Shown here: one piece after another, positions 42,555 to 51,699 of the stretch | Layout: each line of letters opens with the position of its first letter | Position numbering within the stretch: position 1 is the stretch's first letter | Assembly: GCA_963726995.1 (NCBI GenBank) | Contig: CAVSEP010000007.1 | Location: forward strand, 434,001 to 498,000 | Direction of reading: 5' to 3' | Length of the DNA stretch: 64,000 nucleotides | Source of the DNA: DAIDKA01 sp963726995 | GTDB taxonomy: Bacteria > Pseudomonadota > Gammaproteobacteria > Steroidobacterales > Steroidobacteraceae | Notes under the pieces: model-generated | Databases searched by the model: none | What the model was told of the DNA's origin: nothing | What the model saw: the letters and a program-made list of their open reading frames with translations, nothing else | Position numbers and translations under genes: made by a program

Positions 42555-43280
42555 TCAGTCGCGATGCTGACGTACGCGTCCCGTAGAAGCATGTGAAGCA
42601 AATTTGAGCGAAAGCTCCGATTCATTAAGCGCACCCAGCGGTCCCCGGGACAGACGCTCCGTGACGAGGATCGATATCGCGGATGTCAGGTTCGCCACGA
42701 CGGCCGTGGAGCCTGCACGCGTCGGGGCGACCTCGAACGATCCATAGCGCGCGATGCTCGTCGCTGCGGACCGGGCGGCATGGGAGCGCCCCTGCAGCCC
42801 CTGCTCATTCTGCTGCAGGGCTCGCAAAAACCCATGCACCCATGAAACGCCGGTCAAACTGGGCCAGCGGCGCTCATGGTCATCAGGAAATAGAGTTGGC
42901 ACAAAACTCGCTGGAGAATCATCGAGCCGAGAGTCAAGGTTCCGCAGCAAACCCACGATCAGCTCAATAAATTTGTCAAATGCCTCCCTCGTAGCGATCT
43001 TGGCCGGCACTCTCCAGCCCGCCCTTTCGCCCCAAATCGGGGGTAGCCATGCCCCACTCGAAATGCTCACGGGCCACGCGAGCAACGCGACCAGATAGCC
43101 TTCCAGCATCGCTATGTCCATCGTGCCGCGAGGCCAACCACTCTCAGAGAGCCAGGCGCGCAAAGTCCGGCCGTCCTCCGGCGTGAACGGTCGCGGCGCC
43201 AGCGTGACGAGATTCGGCGGCAGGAGCACCGGCGGCGGCGCCTTGCCGAAATATCGGCGTCGTAGTTCTTTCGGAAGCAT
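42555..43280 (-). CDS. UPF0149/YecA-type protein
   Basis: 241 aa from ATG 43280, preceded by AAGGAG; the frame extends to 43346 without support. The core MLEGYLVALLAWPVSISSGAWLPPIWG and the later WVHGFLRALQ are signatures of the YecA/YgfB helical family. The C-terminal SEC-C zinc motif of YecA is absent. Function unknown. It converges with SpeE-like copy 2. Confidence 0.8.
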   Translation of the reverse strand: MLPKELRRRYFGKAPPPVLLPPNLVTLAPRPFTPEDGRTLRAWLSESGWPRGTMDIAMLEGYLVALLAWPVSISSGAWLPPIWGERAGWRVPAKIATREAFDKFIELIVGLLRNLDSRLDDSPASFVPTLFPDDHERRWPSLTGVSWVHGFLRALQQNEQGLQGRSHAARSAATSIARYGSFEVAPTRAGSTAVVANLTSAISILVTERLSRGPLGALNESELSLKFASHASTGRVRQHRD

Positions 43281-43409
43281 CTGATACTCCTTAGGCGGAC
43301 ACTGACCATCGCGCGACGACGCGGCGTGTCGCGAGATAGCCCGCAATAATCCTAGTGCCCGAACAGTCTTTCAATCGACCGAGCAGATCTACACAAAACA
43401 CTATCATCA

Positions 43410-43422
43410 ATGTATTATACAT
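43410..43422. promoter_or_regulatory. 13-bp palindrome upstream of XRE gene
   Basis: ATGTAT-T-ATACAT is a perfect odd-centred dyad in an AT-rich patch, 41 bp before the XRE start. Candidate autoregulatory operator. Confidence 0.5.
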
Positions 43423-43463
43423 CATAAGGCATCTGTCGCACATCATTCAAATGGGAGCTTACA

Positions 43464-43802
43464 TTGATAACCGCGGCTCAGTTGCGGGCGGCGCGTGCCC
43501 TGCTCGGCATGGATCAGCGCGCCCTGGCCCATGCGGCGCGGCTGTCGGTGCCCACGATTCAGCGCATGGAGGCGAGTGAAGGGGTGATTCGGGGCACTGT
43601 GGATTCCCTCATGAAACTCATTGCGGCCATCGAAGCGGCCGGTGCGGAACTCATCAATGAGGGGGACACGAGCCCCATGGGCGGCCGCGGAGTGCGGTTG
43701 CGCGAGGCAAATGTGGTCACAAAGCAGCGGGTTCCTGCGCGCGCACCAGCGCCCAGCAGTCGAAGGTCCGCGGTTGTCAGTGGCCGCGGCCGTTCGGCAT
43801 GA
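43464..43802 (+). CDS. XRE-family regulator
   Basis: 112 aa from TTG 43464, with GGGAG upstream. Helix-turn-helix at residues 3-58 (AAQLRAARALLGMDQRALA, SVPTIQRMEASEG). The C-terminal 45 residues are basic and unstructured. It lies 108 bp before SpeE-like copy 3, which it may control. Confidence 0.82.
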   Translation: MITAAQLRAARALLGMDQRALAHAARLSVPTIQRMEASEGVIRGTVDSLMKLIAAIEAAGAELINEGDTSPMGGRGVRLREANVVTKQRVPARAPAPSSRRSAVVSGRGRSA

Positions 43803-43910
43803 ACGCGTGCCAACGCTCGTCGTTGCTCTGTCGAACCGACAGATCGGTCGCAAGAGCATCCGTTTGGCCAGAGTGGTTCGCGGTAGCCGGCCGTAGAAAG
43901 TGCGGGAGTT

Positions 43911-44849
43911 GTGCCTTTGCCAAGTGATGATTCAGTCGATTTCGGCAAGCCACATGTCATCGATTTACCGAGTCCGTTCGCGCTCGAGCCCGGCACCCTG
44001 CGACTCGTTGAACCGGCAGAAGGCTTTAGCGACGAGCAGTTAGATCGGCTTGCCAAGGGGACTCTCGGCCGTCCATTCATCATCGACTACGGCTTGACGA
44101 GAAATCTTTTCTTCACAGTCGATAATGTGCAGAGCTCAATGCGGCTAGATGATCCGAATGCCCTGGTCAGCGCGTACACGCGAAAGATGATGGCATTCCT
44201 GTTGTTCATTCCGGCGCCGCGGCATGTTTTGATGATCGGCCTGGGCGGCGGCTCGCTTGCGAAATTCTGTTACCAACATCTGCCAAGCACACGCATTTCG
44301 GTAGTGGAAATCAACCCGGAAGTCATCGCCCTGCGCGAAGCGTTCGAGATTCCCGCTGACGATCGGCGCTTCGAAATAATCAACGAAGACGGGGCTACCT
44401 TCCTGGCCAAAGGTCGCGTGCGACCCGATGTCATCCTAGTCGATGCGTTCGATGAACAGGGAGTGGCGCCATCGCTGGCATCTTCCGATTTCTATAAACG
44501 CGCGAGTCGGTGCATGTCAGCTGATGGGGTGCTGGTTATGAACTTCTCGGGCGACAAGACCCGCTATGCAGCACATATCCGGAGCCTGCGATCAGCGTTT
44601 CCCGAGTCCATTCGCCTGGTCGCGGTCGACGGCGAAGATAACTTACTCCTCTTTGCCTCCAGAGATCGGCAGGTGGTCGAACTGCCCGATTCGCTGTCGC
44701 GCCGCGCACGTTATCTTGAGCTGGGATTGGGGCTGCAGTTTTCTCGATACCTACAGCGGCTGCATGCCGGAGAAATTCTCAACACCGGCGACGCACTTTC
44801 TATGCACTCCACACCGCGGCCGCTCAAACGTGGAAACTTCGCCGTCTGA
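43911..44849 (+). CDS. Spermidine-synthase-like methyltransferase-fold protein (copy 3)
   Basis: 312 aa from GTG 43911, with GCGGGAG upstream. It has an N-terminal beta domain (about residues 15-85) as in aminopropyltransferases, then the Rossmann core VLMIGLGGGSLAKFCYQHLP and SVVEINPEVIALREAF. The acidic catalytic motif is VILVDAFDEQG rather than DSTDP. It is closest to copy 1 (shared AYTRKMMAFLLF, IPADDxRF). It is the last gene before the Hyf-like operon, 208 bp upstream, same strand. Confidence 0.85.
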   Translation: MPLPSDDSVDFGKPHVIDLPSPFALEPGTLRLVEPAEGFSDEQLDRLAKGTLGRPFIIDYGLTRNLFFTVDNVQSSMRLDDPNALVSAYTRKMMAFLLFIPAPRHVLMIGLGGGSLAKFCYQHLPSTRISVVEINPEVIALREAFEIPADDRRFEIINEDGATFLAKGRVRPDVILVDAFDEQGVAPSLASSDFYKRASRCMSADGVLVMNFSGDKTRYAAHIRSLRSAFPESIRLVAVDGEDNLLLFASRDRQVVELPDSLSRRARYLELGLGLQFSRYLQRLHAGEILNTGDALSMHSTPRPLKRGNFAV

Positions 44850-45057
44850 ATGTCGAGAGAATCGCGAAATCACCGACGGCCGGTGTCATGGCCGGTGGTT
44901 TAGCCCCAGAAGTTATTCGCGAGGAGTTCCAACGGGGTTACACTGAAGATATCGGCAATGGTAATTTCATTATCATGATTGACACACACCTGCGCGTTTC
45001 ATCATTCCGCCAAGCCTCCATGATTGCCCTGGCGAGCGAGGTATCGGAGAGGCGTAG

Positions 45058-47070
45058 GTGACTTCATTTTTTGCCCTTCCGCATATAGGAGGCCCGCTCA
45101 GCTTGGTGTGTGCCTGGCTCGTGCTGGGCTTCGCCGGATTGGTGCGCTCACACCGCATCGGCTGGGTGGCGTATACCCTGTTCCCCCTCGGCGCACTCGT
45201 CGGCTTGGGCGTCGGCGTCGTGGGGTATTGCGCGCTCGCGGAGGGGTTCGTGGCGCAGCACGCGGTCCTGCTGCTTGGATTGCCGGACTTGCCCTTTCAT
45301 GTTCGCCTCGATGCGCTGTCTGGGTTTTTTCTATTGCTGCTTGGCGCTGTAAGCGCGGGCATCTCGGTATTCGCGGCTGGCTATTTTCGGGCGGGTGAAG
45401 GTACATCGCCGGGCCTGCTCTGCCTGCAGTACCACACCTTTCTCGCCGGTATGGCCATGGTCATTCTCGCCGACGATGCCTACCTGTTCATGGTGGCCTG
45501 GGAAACGATGGCCTTAAGCTCGTACTTTCTGGTCACCACGCAGCACCGCGTCCCTGAGATCCAGCGCGCCGGTTTTCTGTACTTGCTGATGGCTCATGTG
45601 GGAGCGCTGGCACTGCTGCTGTGCTTCGGCGTACTGCACGGTGGCAGCTGGCTGATGACATTCGACGCGATGCGCGGCGCCACGCTCTCTTCCGCATGGG
45701 CCGGTGTGGCCTTTGGACTGGCGTTGTTCGGTTTCGGCGCCAAGGCTGGGCTCGTGCCCCTGCATGTGTGGTTGCCCGAAGCCCATCCTGCCGCGCCGTC
45801 CCCGGTGTCCGCCATGATGAGTGGGCTGATGCTGAAGGTGGCGATCTATGGGCTGCTGCGCGTCAGCTTCGATCTGCTTCACGGAGGCCCGTGGTGGTGG
45901 GGCATGCTGGCGCTCGTCCTGGGTTTGGCCACAGCCCTGTTCGGCGCTGTGTTTGCCGCCGTACAGACCGATATGAAGCGGTTGCTCGCTTACTCCTCCA
46001 TTGAAAACATCGGTCTTATCGTCGCTGCCATTGGATTGGCCCTGTTGGGCTTTGCATTCAACATGCAAGTGCTGGCGGCGCTGGCCTTGGCAGCTGCGCT
46101 GCTGCATTCATTCAATCACGCACTGTTCAAGAGTCTGCTCTTCCTTGCGACCGGATCCGTGCTTCACGCCACCCATGAACGCAGCTTGGGCAAGTTGGGT
46201 GGGCTGATCCGTCGGATGCCTTGGGTCGCGACCATGGCCTTAATCGGCACTCTGGCTCTTGCGGGATTGCCACCCCTCAATGGTTTCGTTTCCGAATGGC
46301 TGCTGCTGCAGGCGTTCTTAACAACGCCCTCCATGCCCCACGCGTTTGTCAACATGATCGTGCCATTGGGGGCCGCGATGGTGGCATTGACCGCCGCGCT
46401 GGCCGGCTACGTGATGGTTAAGTTTTATGGTGTGATCTTTTTGGGCCAACCGCGCGAGCCGTCATTGATCAAGGCCCACGATGCCAACTGGCTCGAATCC
46501 GTGGGACTCGCCTGGTTGGCGTTTGGCTGCGTCCTCATCGGTGTTTTCCCGCAAGTCGCGCTGGATGCGATCGCCGCAGTAACGCAAGCGCTGGTGGCTA
46601 CCAAAATCCAGCGCGGTCCCGCACTGTGGTGGATCGCCCCGGTGGCACGTGCGCAGGCCTCCTACAGCGGCCTGTGGCTGTTATTGGGCATGGCCGGTGT
46701 AATAGCCGTGATGTTCGTTCTGGCACGGAGGATGTACCACGGCCGTATTCGCCGCACACCGCCGTGGAATTGCGGCTACCCCGATCTGACCCCGCGCATG
46801 CAGGACACCGCCGAAGGGTTTGGACAGCCAATCCGGCACATGTTCGGGCCCTTCTTTCGCATCGAGCGGGAATTACCTTCGCCGGACGACCATGCGCCCC
46901 GCTACCGCATCCAAATTGACGATCGGTTCTGGCATGGGCTCTACCTACCACTTGCCAGGGCCGTGGGTTGGCTCGCCGATACGGTCTCCGTGCTGCAACG
47001 TGGCCGCCTGGCAGTCTATTTGTTGTACAGCTTCCTGACCCTGATCGTGTTGCTGGTGTTCGTCCTGTGA
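45058..47070 (+). CDS. hyfB: Antiporter-like subunit HyfB of a hydrogenase-4/Ehr-type complex
   Basis: 670-aa membrane protein related to NuoL/MrpA, with about 14-16 helices. The antiporter core is seen in AWETMALSSYFLV, GLVPLHVWLPEAHPAAPSP (the conserved lysine/His region) and TDMKRLLAYSSIENIG. The C-terminal cytosolic end RRTPPWNCGYPDLTPRMQ is specific to HyfB. Start GTG 45058, with GGAGAGG upstream. First gene of a six-gene operon; it should carry a proton or sodium channel. The complex is not a hydrogenase (see the large subunit). Confidence 0.93.
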   Translation: MTSFFALPHIGGPLSLVCAWLVLGFAGLVRSHRIGWVAYTLFPLGALVGLGVGVVGYCALAEGFVAQHAVLLLGLPDLPFHVRLDALSGFFLLLLGAVSAGISVFAAGYFRAGEGTSPGLLCLQYHTFLAGMAMVILADDAYLFMVAWETMALSSYFLVTTQHRVPEIQRAGFLYLLMAHVGALALLLCFGVLHGGSWLMTFDAMRGATLSSAWAGVAFGLALFGFGAKAGLVPLHVWLPEAHPAAPSPVSAMMSGLMLKVAIYGLLRVSFDLLHGGPWWWGMLALVLGLATALFGAVFAAVQTDMKRLLAYSSIENIGLIVAAIGLALLGFAFNMQVLAALALAAALLHSFNHALFKSLLFLATGSVLHATHERSLGKLGGLIRRMPWVATMALIGTLALAGLPPLNGFVSEWLLLQAFLTTPSMPHAFVNMIVPLGAAMVALTAALAGYVMVKFYGVIFLGQPREPSLIKAHDANWLESVGLAWLAFGCVLIGVFPQVALDAIAAVTQALVATKIQRGPALWWIAPVARAQASYSGLWLLLGMAGVIAVMFVLARRMYHGRIRRTPPWNCGYPDLTPRMQDTAEGFGQPIRHMFGPFFRIERELPSPDDHAPRYRIQIDDRFWHGLYLPLARAVGWLADTVSVLQRGRLAVYLLYSFLTLIVLLVFVL

Positions 47071-48020
47071 ATGCCCTGGCGCTCATCGGCCAGCTGGGCG
47101 GGATGGTCCTTGCCGTGGCGCTGGCTCCCGTGTTGGCGGGCTGGGTCGCGCAGTGTCGCGCGTGGCTGCAAAATCGGACGGCACCGCCCTTGCTGCAGCC
47201 CTACCGCACCTTGCGCAAACTATTCCACAAGGATGCGGCACTGGCGACCAACGCCTCGGCCTTGTTCCGCGCCACACCCTATATCGTGTTCGGCACCATG
47301 ACCATGGCGGCGGCGATTATTCCCTCGGTGACGACGGATCTGCCCATGGCAAGCGTGGCCGATGCGATCGCGCTGGTCGGCCTGTTCGCGACCGCACGCG
47401 TGTTCATCGCGTTGGCCGCAATGGACATTGGTACAGTCTTCGGCAGCATGGGTGCGCGGCGCGAAATGATGATTGGTTTTCTCGCCGAGCCGGCGTTGCT
47501 GATGGTGCTTTTCAATACGTTTCTGATGTTCGGTAGCACCGCGCTGCCGACGGTGGTGGAAGATACCGTGAACACTCATGGGCTGATTCTGCACCCGAGC
47601 CTGGCCTTCGCCGGGGTGGCATTCGTGATGGTGCTGCTGGCGGAGAACGCGCGCATCCCGATCGACAACCCGACGACGCATCTCGAAGTGACCATGATCC
47701 ATGAGGCGATGGTGCTTGAGTATTCGGCTCGCCATTTGGCCCTCATCGAATGGGCGTCCTGGCTGAAGTTGTTCAACTACGCCTGCATCGGTTTTGCCCT
47801 GTTCGCACCATGGGGGATCGCGCTTCACGCCGCCGGTCCGTTGGCGCTGCTGCTGGCCGTGGTGTGGCTGGCGGTGAAGCTCGCCGCAGCCGGTGTGGTG
47901 TTGGCGTTGATCGAGACGATCTCAGCGAAGTTGCGCATCTTCCGTGCGCCGGAGTTTCTGAGCATGGCGTTCTTACTCGCCGTACTGGGACTGCTGGTCC
48001 ACTTACTTCTGCAATCCTGA
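47067..48020 (+). CDS. hyfC: NuoH-like membrane subunit (HyfC/HycD)
   Basis: 317 aa, 8 helices, the subunit that joins the soluble arm to the membrane arm. Conserved loops are visible: LLQPYRTLRKLFHKD, then ENARIPIDNPTTHLEVTMIHEAMVLEYS. GTG 47067 overlaps the hyfB stop (GTGA), so the two are coupled; an open frame further upstream is only a shadow. Confidence 0.93.
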   Translation: MNALALIGQLGGMVLAVALAPVLAGWVAQCRAWLQNRTAPPLLQPYRTLRKLFHKDAALATNASALFRATPYIVFGTMTMAAAIIPSVTTDLPMASVADAIALVGLFATARVFIALAAMDIGTVFGSMGARREMMIGFLAEPALLMVLFNTFLMFGSTALPTVVEDTVNTHGLILHPSLAFAGVAFVMVLLAENARIPIDNPTTHLEVTMIHEAMVLEYSARHLALIEWASWLKLFNYACIGFALFAPWGIALHAAGPLALLLAVVWLAVKLAAAGVVLALIETISAKLRIFRAPEFLSMAFLLAVLGLLVHLLLQS

Positions 48021-48024
48021 AATC

Positions 48025-48690
48025 ATGCCTCCACTGACTCTCGCCACCCAGTTGTTACATGTCCTTGCCGCAGGGCTGCTGATGATCTCGTTCGCCATGC
48101 TGTCGCAACGGCGCACGCGGCGGCTGATCTTCCTGCTCGCCTGGCAGGGCGCCGTGCTTACCGTATCCACAGTGTTGGCGGCCAGGACTGCGCATTTGCC
48201 ACACCTGTACTACTCCGCTGCACTCACTCTGGTCGAAAAGGTCTGGCTGATGCCCTGGATCTTGATGCGGCTGATGCGCCGTCTCGGTATCGAGGGGGAT
48301 AGCGATCCACTGGTGAACATTCCGTCGCTGATGCTGATTGGGCTAGGCCTGGTGATCTTCGCATTCGGGCTGGCCCAGCCGATCAGCTCTCTCGCCAGCA
48401 CCGTGACGCGGCAGACGCTGGGAATTGCCATGTCGGTCATCCTACTGGCCTTCCTGATGATGATTGCCCGTCACAAGGCAGTCACCCAGGTCATCGGTTT
48501 TCTCGCGTTGGAAAATGGCTTGTTCTTCGCGGCCACGTGCACGACCTACGGCATGCCGATGGTGGTCGAATTGGGCATTGCCTTGGACCTCCTCGTCGGG
48601 GTGTTTATTTTCGGCATCTTCTTCTTCCAGATCCGCGAGCAGTTCGACAGCCTGGATCTGCATCAGCTCGAAGCACTTAAGGAGGAATGA
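48025..48690 (+). CDS. hyfE: HyfE-like membrane subunit (NuoK-type)
   Basis: 221 aa with about 7 helices. The second half (HKAVTQVIGFLALENGLFFA) has the NuoK/MrpC glutamate within LALENG. It starts 4 bp after hyfC. It ends EALKEE and its last codons carry the AAGGAGG used by hyfF. Confidence 0.92.
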   Translation: MPPLTLATQLLHVLAAGLLMISFAMLSQRRTRRLIFLLAWQGAVLTVSTVLAARTAHLPHLYYSAALTLVEKVWLMPWILMRLMRRLGIEGDSDPLVNIPSLMLIGLGLVIFAFGLAQPISSLASTVTRQTLGIAMSVILLAFLMMIARHKAVTQVIGFLALENGLFFAATCTTYGMPMVVELGIALDLLVGVFIFGIFFFQIREQFDSLDLHQLEALKEE

Positions 48691-48691
48691 G

Positions 48692-50143
48692 GTGGAGCTT
48701 GTGCTGGTGCTGATTATCCCCGTGGTTGGCTCAATCTTGCTAGCGCTCGTCGGTGCGTGGCGACGTGCCGCCGAGGTGAATGTTGGCATCAGCTTGGCCA
48801 CGCTGATCGCCGCCGGCGCCCTAGTTCTGCGAATCATCGGCCACGGACCCATGACGGTGGCCCACGAGCAGTTCTTCGTCGATCCATTCAATGTCTTCCT
48901 GATTGCGCTCACCGCGCTGGTTGGGTTCACCACCGCGGTATTCTCGCGACCCTACATGCGCATCGAACAGGAGCACGGTCGACTCAGCGCGGGGCGCTTA
49001 CGGCTGTACCACAGCATGTACCAGCTGTTCATGACCGCCATGCTCGTGGCGCTGTCGACCAACAACATGGGACTGCTGTGGGTGGCGATGGAAGCGGCGA
49101 CGCTCTCGACGGTATTGCTGGTGTCGCTGTACCGCACCCGTGCCAGCATCGAAGCGGCGTGGAAATATTTCATCCTGTGCGGCGTGGGTATTGCGCTGGC
49201 GCTGTTTGGCACGATCCTGGTGTATTTTGCCGCGGAGCGGCTGATCGGTAGCGAGGGCATGAGTGCGCTGCTGTGGACGCATCTGAATGCGGTGAAAGAC
49301 AAACTCGATCCGACCGTGATCGGGTTGGCTTACGTATTTCTGCTGGTCGGCTATGGCACCAAGGTGGGCCTTGCACCGTTGCACAATTGGCTGCCCGATG
49401 CCCATGCCGAGGGCCCGACGCCGGTCTCGGCCGTGCTGTCGGGCCTGTTGCTCAACGTGGCGATGTACGCGGTGGTGCGTTGCAAGATCCTCGCCGTCGG
49501 GGCCATGCACTCCGAACTGCCCGGCCGCATGCTGATGGGCTTCGGACTGTTCTCGACGTTGCTGGCCGCGTTCTTCCTGTGGCGGCAGCGCGACATCAAG
49601 CGCCTGTTCGCCTATTCCTCGATCGAGCACATGGGCATCATCACCTTCGCGTTCGGCATGGGTGGCCCGCTGGCAAACTTCGCGGCGCTCCTGCATATGA
49701 CGGTGCACTCATTGACCAAGTCAGCGATCTTTTTCGCAGCCGGCCATGCCTCTCAGATTGCCGGCACGCAGCGTATCGAGCGCATTCGTGGTCTATTGGT
49801 CGTGAGTCCCACCGTGGGGTGGGGTTTGATGCTCGGATCGCTGGCGATTCTGGGGATGCCACCCTTTGGTGTGTTCAGCAGCGAATACCTGATACTGACC
49901 ACCGCGATGCGCGACCACCCCTGGGCGACGCCAATTTTGCTCGCCGCACTGGGCGTGGCGTTTGCCGCGATCTTCAGCAAGGTGCAACCCATGGTGTTCG
50001 GTGATACAGACGCACAGGCGCTGCCCCATTCGCCCGCGTTGATACCGGTTTTCCTCCATGTGTCGATCGTGCTGATACTCGGCGTGTACATGCCGCCGGC
50101 ACTCGCCGAATGGTATCGCTTGGCGGCACACCTGATCGGATGA
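48692..50143 (+). CDS. hyfF: Antiporter-like subunit HyfF
   Basis: 483 aa from GTG 48692, with AAGGAGG upstream. NuoN/MrpD-type protein of about 14 helices, with the conserved LLVGYGTKVGLAPLHNWLPD and RDIKRLFAYSSIEHMGII. Together with HyfB it gives two potential ion channels. HyfD, which follows in the E. coli hyf operon, is absent. Confidence 0.93.
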   Translation: MELVLVLIIPVVGSILLALVGAWRRAAEVNVGISLATLIAAGALVLRIIGHGPMTVAHEQFFVDPFNVFLIALTALVGFTTAVFSRPYMRIEQEHGRLSAGRLRLYHSMYQLFMTAMLVALSTNNMGLLWVAMEAATLSTVLLVSLYRTRASIEAAWKYFILCGVGIALALFGTILVYFAAERLIGSEGMSALLWTHLNAVKDKLDPTVIGLAYVFLLVGYGTKVGLAPLHNWLPDAHAEGPTPVSAVLSGLLLNVAMYAVVRCKILAVGAMHSELPGRMLMGFGLFSTLLAAFFLWRQRDIKRLFAYSSIEHMGIITFAFGMGGPLANFAALLHMTVHSLTKSAIFFAAGHASQIAGTQRIERIRGLLVVSPTVGWGLMLGSLAILGMPPFGVFSSEYLILTTAMRDHPWATPILLAALGVAFAAIFSKVQPMVFGDTDAQALPHSPALIPVFLHVSIVLILGVYMPPALAEWYRLAAHLIG

Positions 50144-51693
50144 ATCGTATGTCGTCAGACCTCTTCGACCGTGACTACGTTCCGCTGCCATCCAATGTGG
50201 CGGTCCACGGCTTGGTTGCGGACGCACAGCGGTGGATCTGGGCAGCCGATGAACTGGGCAAGAGGGGCGCGAGTCTGTTGGCACTTTGGGGTAGCGACGA
50301 CCGGGATCGCGACCAATGCCTGCGCGTCCGCGCGGCGTACCTGCTTCCGGATCGGATTGTCCTGATTGAGCATGCGATGCCTGCCGAGGCTGCAGTGTAT
50401 CCCTCCCTAACGGGGAGTTTCCCGGTGGCTGACCGCCTACAGCGCGCCATCTACGATCTGTTGGGCATCCGCGCGGAGGGCGGTGACGCGCGCCCGTGGC
50501 TGCGTCATAGCGGCTGGCCGGAAGGCGCGTTTCCGCTGCGCCGCGATGTCAACTCGGCTCAGACTTACCCGCTCATGAGTGCGTCCTATCCATTCGTTCC
50601 AGTGGCCGGCGATGGCGTGCATGAGGTGGCGGTGGGCCCCGTGCATGCCGGCGTCATTGAGCCAGGACGCTTTCATGTTTCCCTGGTAGGCGAAAAAGTG
50701 CTGCGGCTGGAGGAGCGCCTGGGCTATACGCACAAGGGGGTCGCCAAACGATTTGAAGGCTTGGCCCAGTGCGACGGCCATCGCTTGGCCGCCCGTGTCA
50801 GTGGCGATTCGACAGTGGCTTTTGGCTGGGCTTACTGCGCTGCGCTGGAATCCCTCACGGGTACCAGCCCTTCGCCGCGGGCCACGGCATTGCGCGCGCT
50901 GGCACTGGAGCGCGAACGCATCGCCAATCACCTGGGCGATCTCGGAGCTCTCGGCAACGACGCTGGCTTCGCCTTCGGCCTGACACAGTTCTCCAGCCTA
51001 AAAGAACAACTGCTCCGCCACAACGCGCAGGTGTTCGGCCAGCGCTACCTGTTCGACTTTGTGGTGCCCGGGGGGGTGGCGGCCGATCTGCCGGTCCGCG
51101 CGATACCCACCCTGCTTGCCGAGATCTCGATGCTTGAACGTGCCGTGCATGAATTGCGAACCATCTACGCAAATCATGAAGGTCTGCAGGACCGTTTTCT
51201 CGGCGCCGGCCGGCTGACGCCTGATCAGGCACGAACGCTCGGAGCTGTCGGCCTGGCGGCGCGTGCTTCCGGTGTCGCCCGCGATCTTCGCATCGACCAA
51301 CCACGGGCGCCCTACGACCGGCTGGCACTCGTGCTGGCGGTGCGCCCGGAGGGGGATGTCGCCGCCCGCGTGCAGGTCCGGTTCGATGAAACGCTGGAGT
51401 CACTGCGGCTGTGCCGGCTATTGCTGGACGCGCTGCCGCTCGGCTCCCTGGCCGTTGATCTGCCCGCAGCACCCGCAGGTCGGCTGGGCCTGGGTTTGGT
51501 CGAGGGATGGCGTGGTCCGGTCCTGGTGGCTTTGGAGACTGGTCCGGAAGGCAGTATCCGGCGTTGCCACCCGCACGACCCTTCATGGCAGAACTGGCCC
51601 CTGATCGAAGTGGCCATTCTGGGCAACATTGTTCCGGATTTCCCCCTCATCAATAAGTCATTCAACCTGTCCTACAGTGGACACGACGGGTAA
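50140..51693 (+). CDS. hyfG: NuoCD/HyfG-like large subunit without Ni-Fe ligands
   Basis: 517 aa from ATG 50140, which overlaps the hyfF stop (ATGA). The N-terminal 120 residues resemble NuoC, the rest NuoD/HycE (VGPVHAGVIEPGRFHV, RLEERLGYTHKGVAKRFEG). In hydrogenases the next block is RVCGICGFAH; here it is R219-V-S221-G-D-S224-T, both cysteines lost. The C-terminal DPCxxC is SFNLSYSGHD, both again lost. It cannot hold Ni-Fe. This fits the Ehr group, in which the cavity may bind another substrate or quinone. Confidence 0.93.
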   Translation: MNRMSSDLFDRDYVPLPSNVAVHGLVADAQRWIWAADELGKRGASLLALWGSDDRDRDQCLRVRAAYLLPDRIVLIEHAMPAEAAVYPSLTGSFPVADRLQRAIYDLLGIRAEGGDARPWLRHSGWPEGAFPLRRDVNSAQTYPLMSASYPFVPVAGDGVHEVAVGPVHAGVIEPGRFHVSLVGEKVLRLEERLGYTHKGVAKRFEGLAQCDGHRLAARVSGDSTVAFGWAYCAALESLTGTSPSPRATALRALALERERIANHLGDLGALGNDAGFAFGLTQFSSLKEQLLRHNAQVFGQRYLFDFVVPGGVAADLPVRAIPTLLAEISMLERAVHELRTIYANHEGLQDRFLGAGRLTPDQARTLGAVGLAARASGVARDLRIDQPRAPYDRLALVLAVRPEGDVAARVQVRFDETLESLRLCRLLLDALPLGSLAVDLPAAPAGRLGLGLVEGWRGPVLVALETGPEGSIRRCHPHDPSWQNWPLIEVAILGNIVPDFPLINKSFNLSYSGHDG

Positions 51694-51699
51694 ACCAGC

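Noticed and set aside
39138..44849. Annotation of the three SpeE-like genes as spermidine synthases
   Set aside because: The aminopropyltransferase acidic motif is missing in all three, and three copies together make a polyamine role unlikely.
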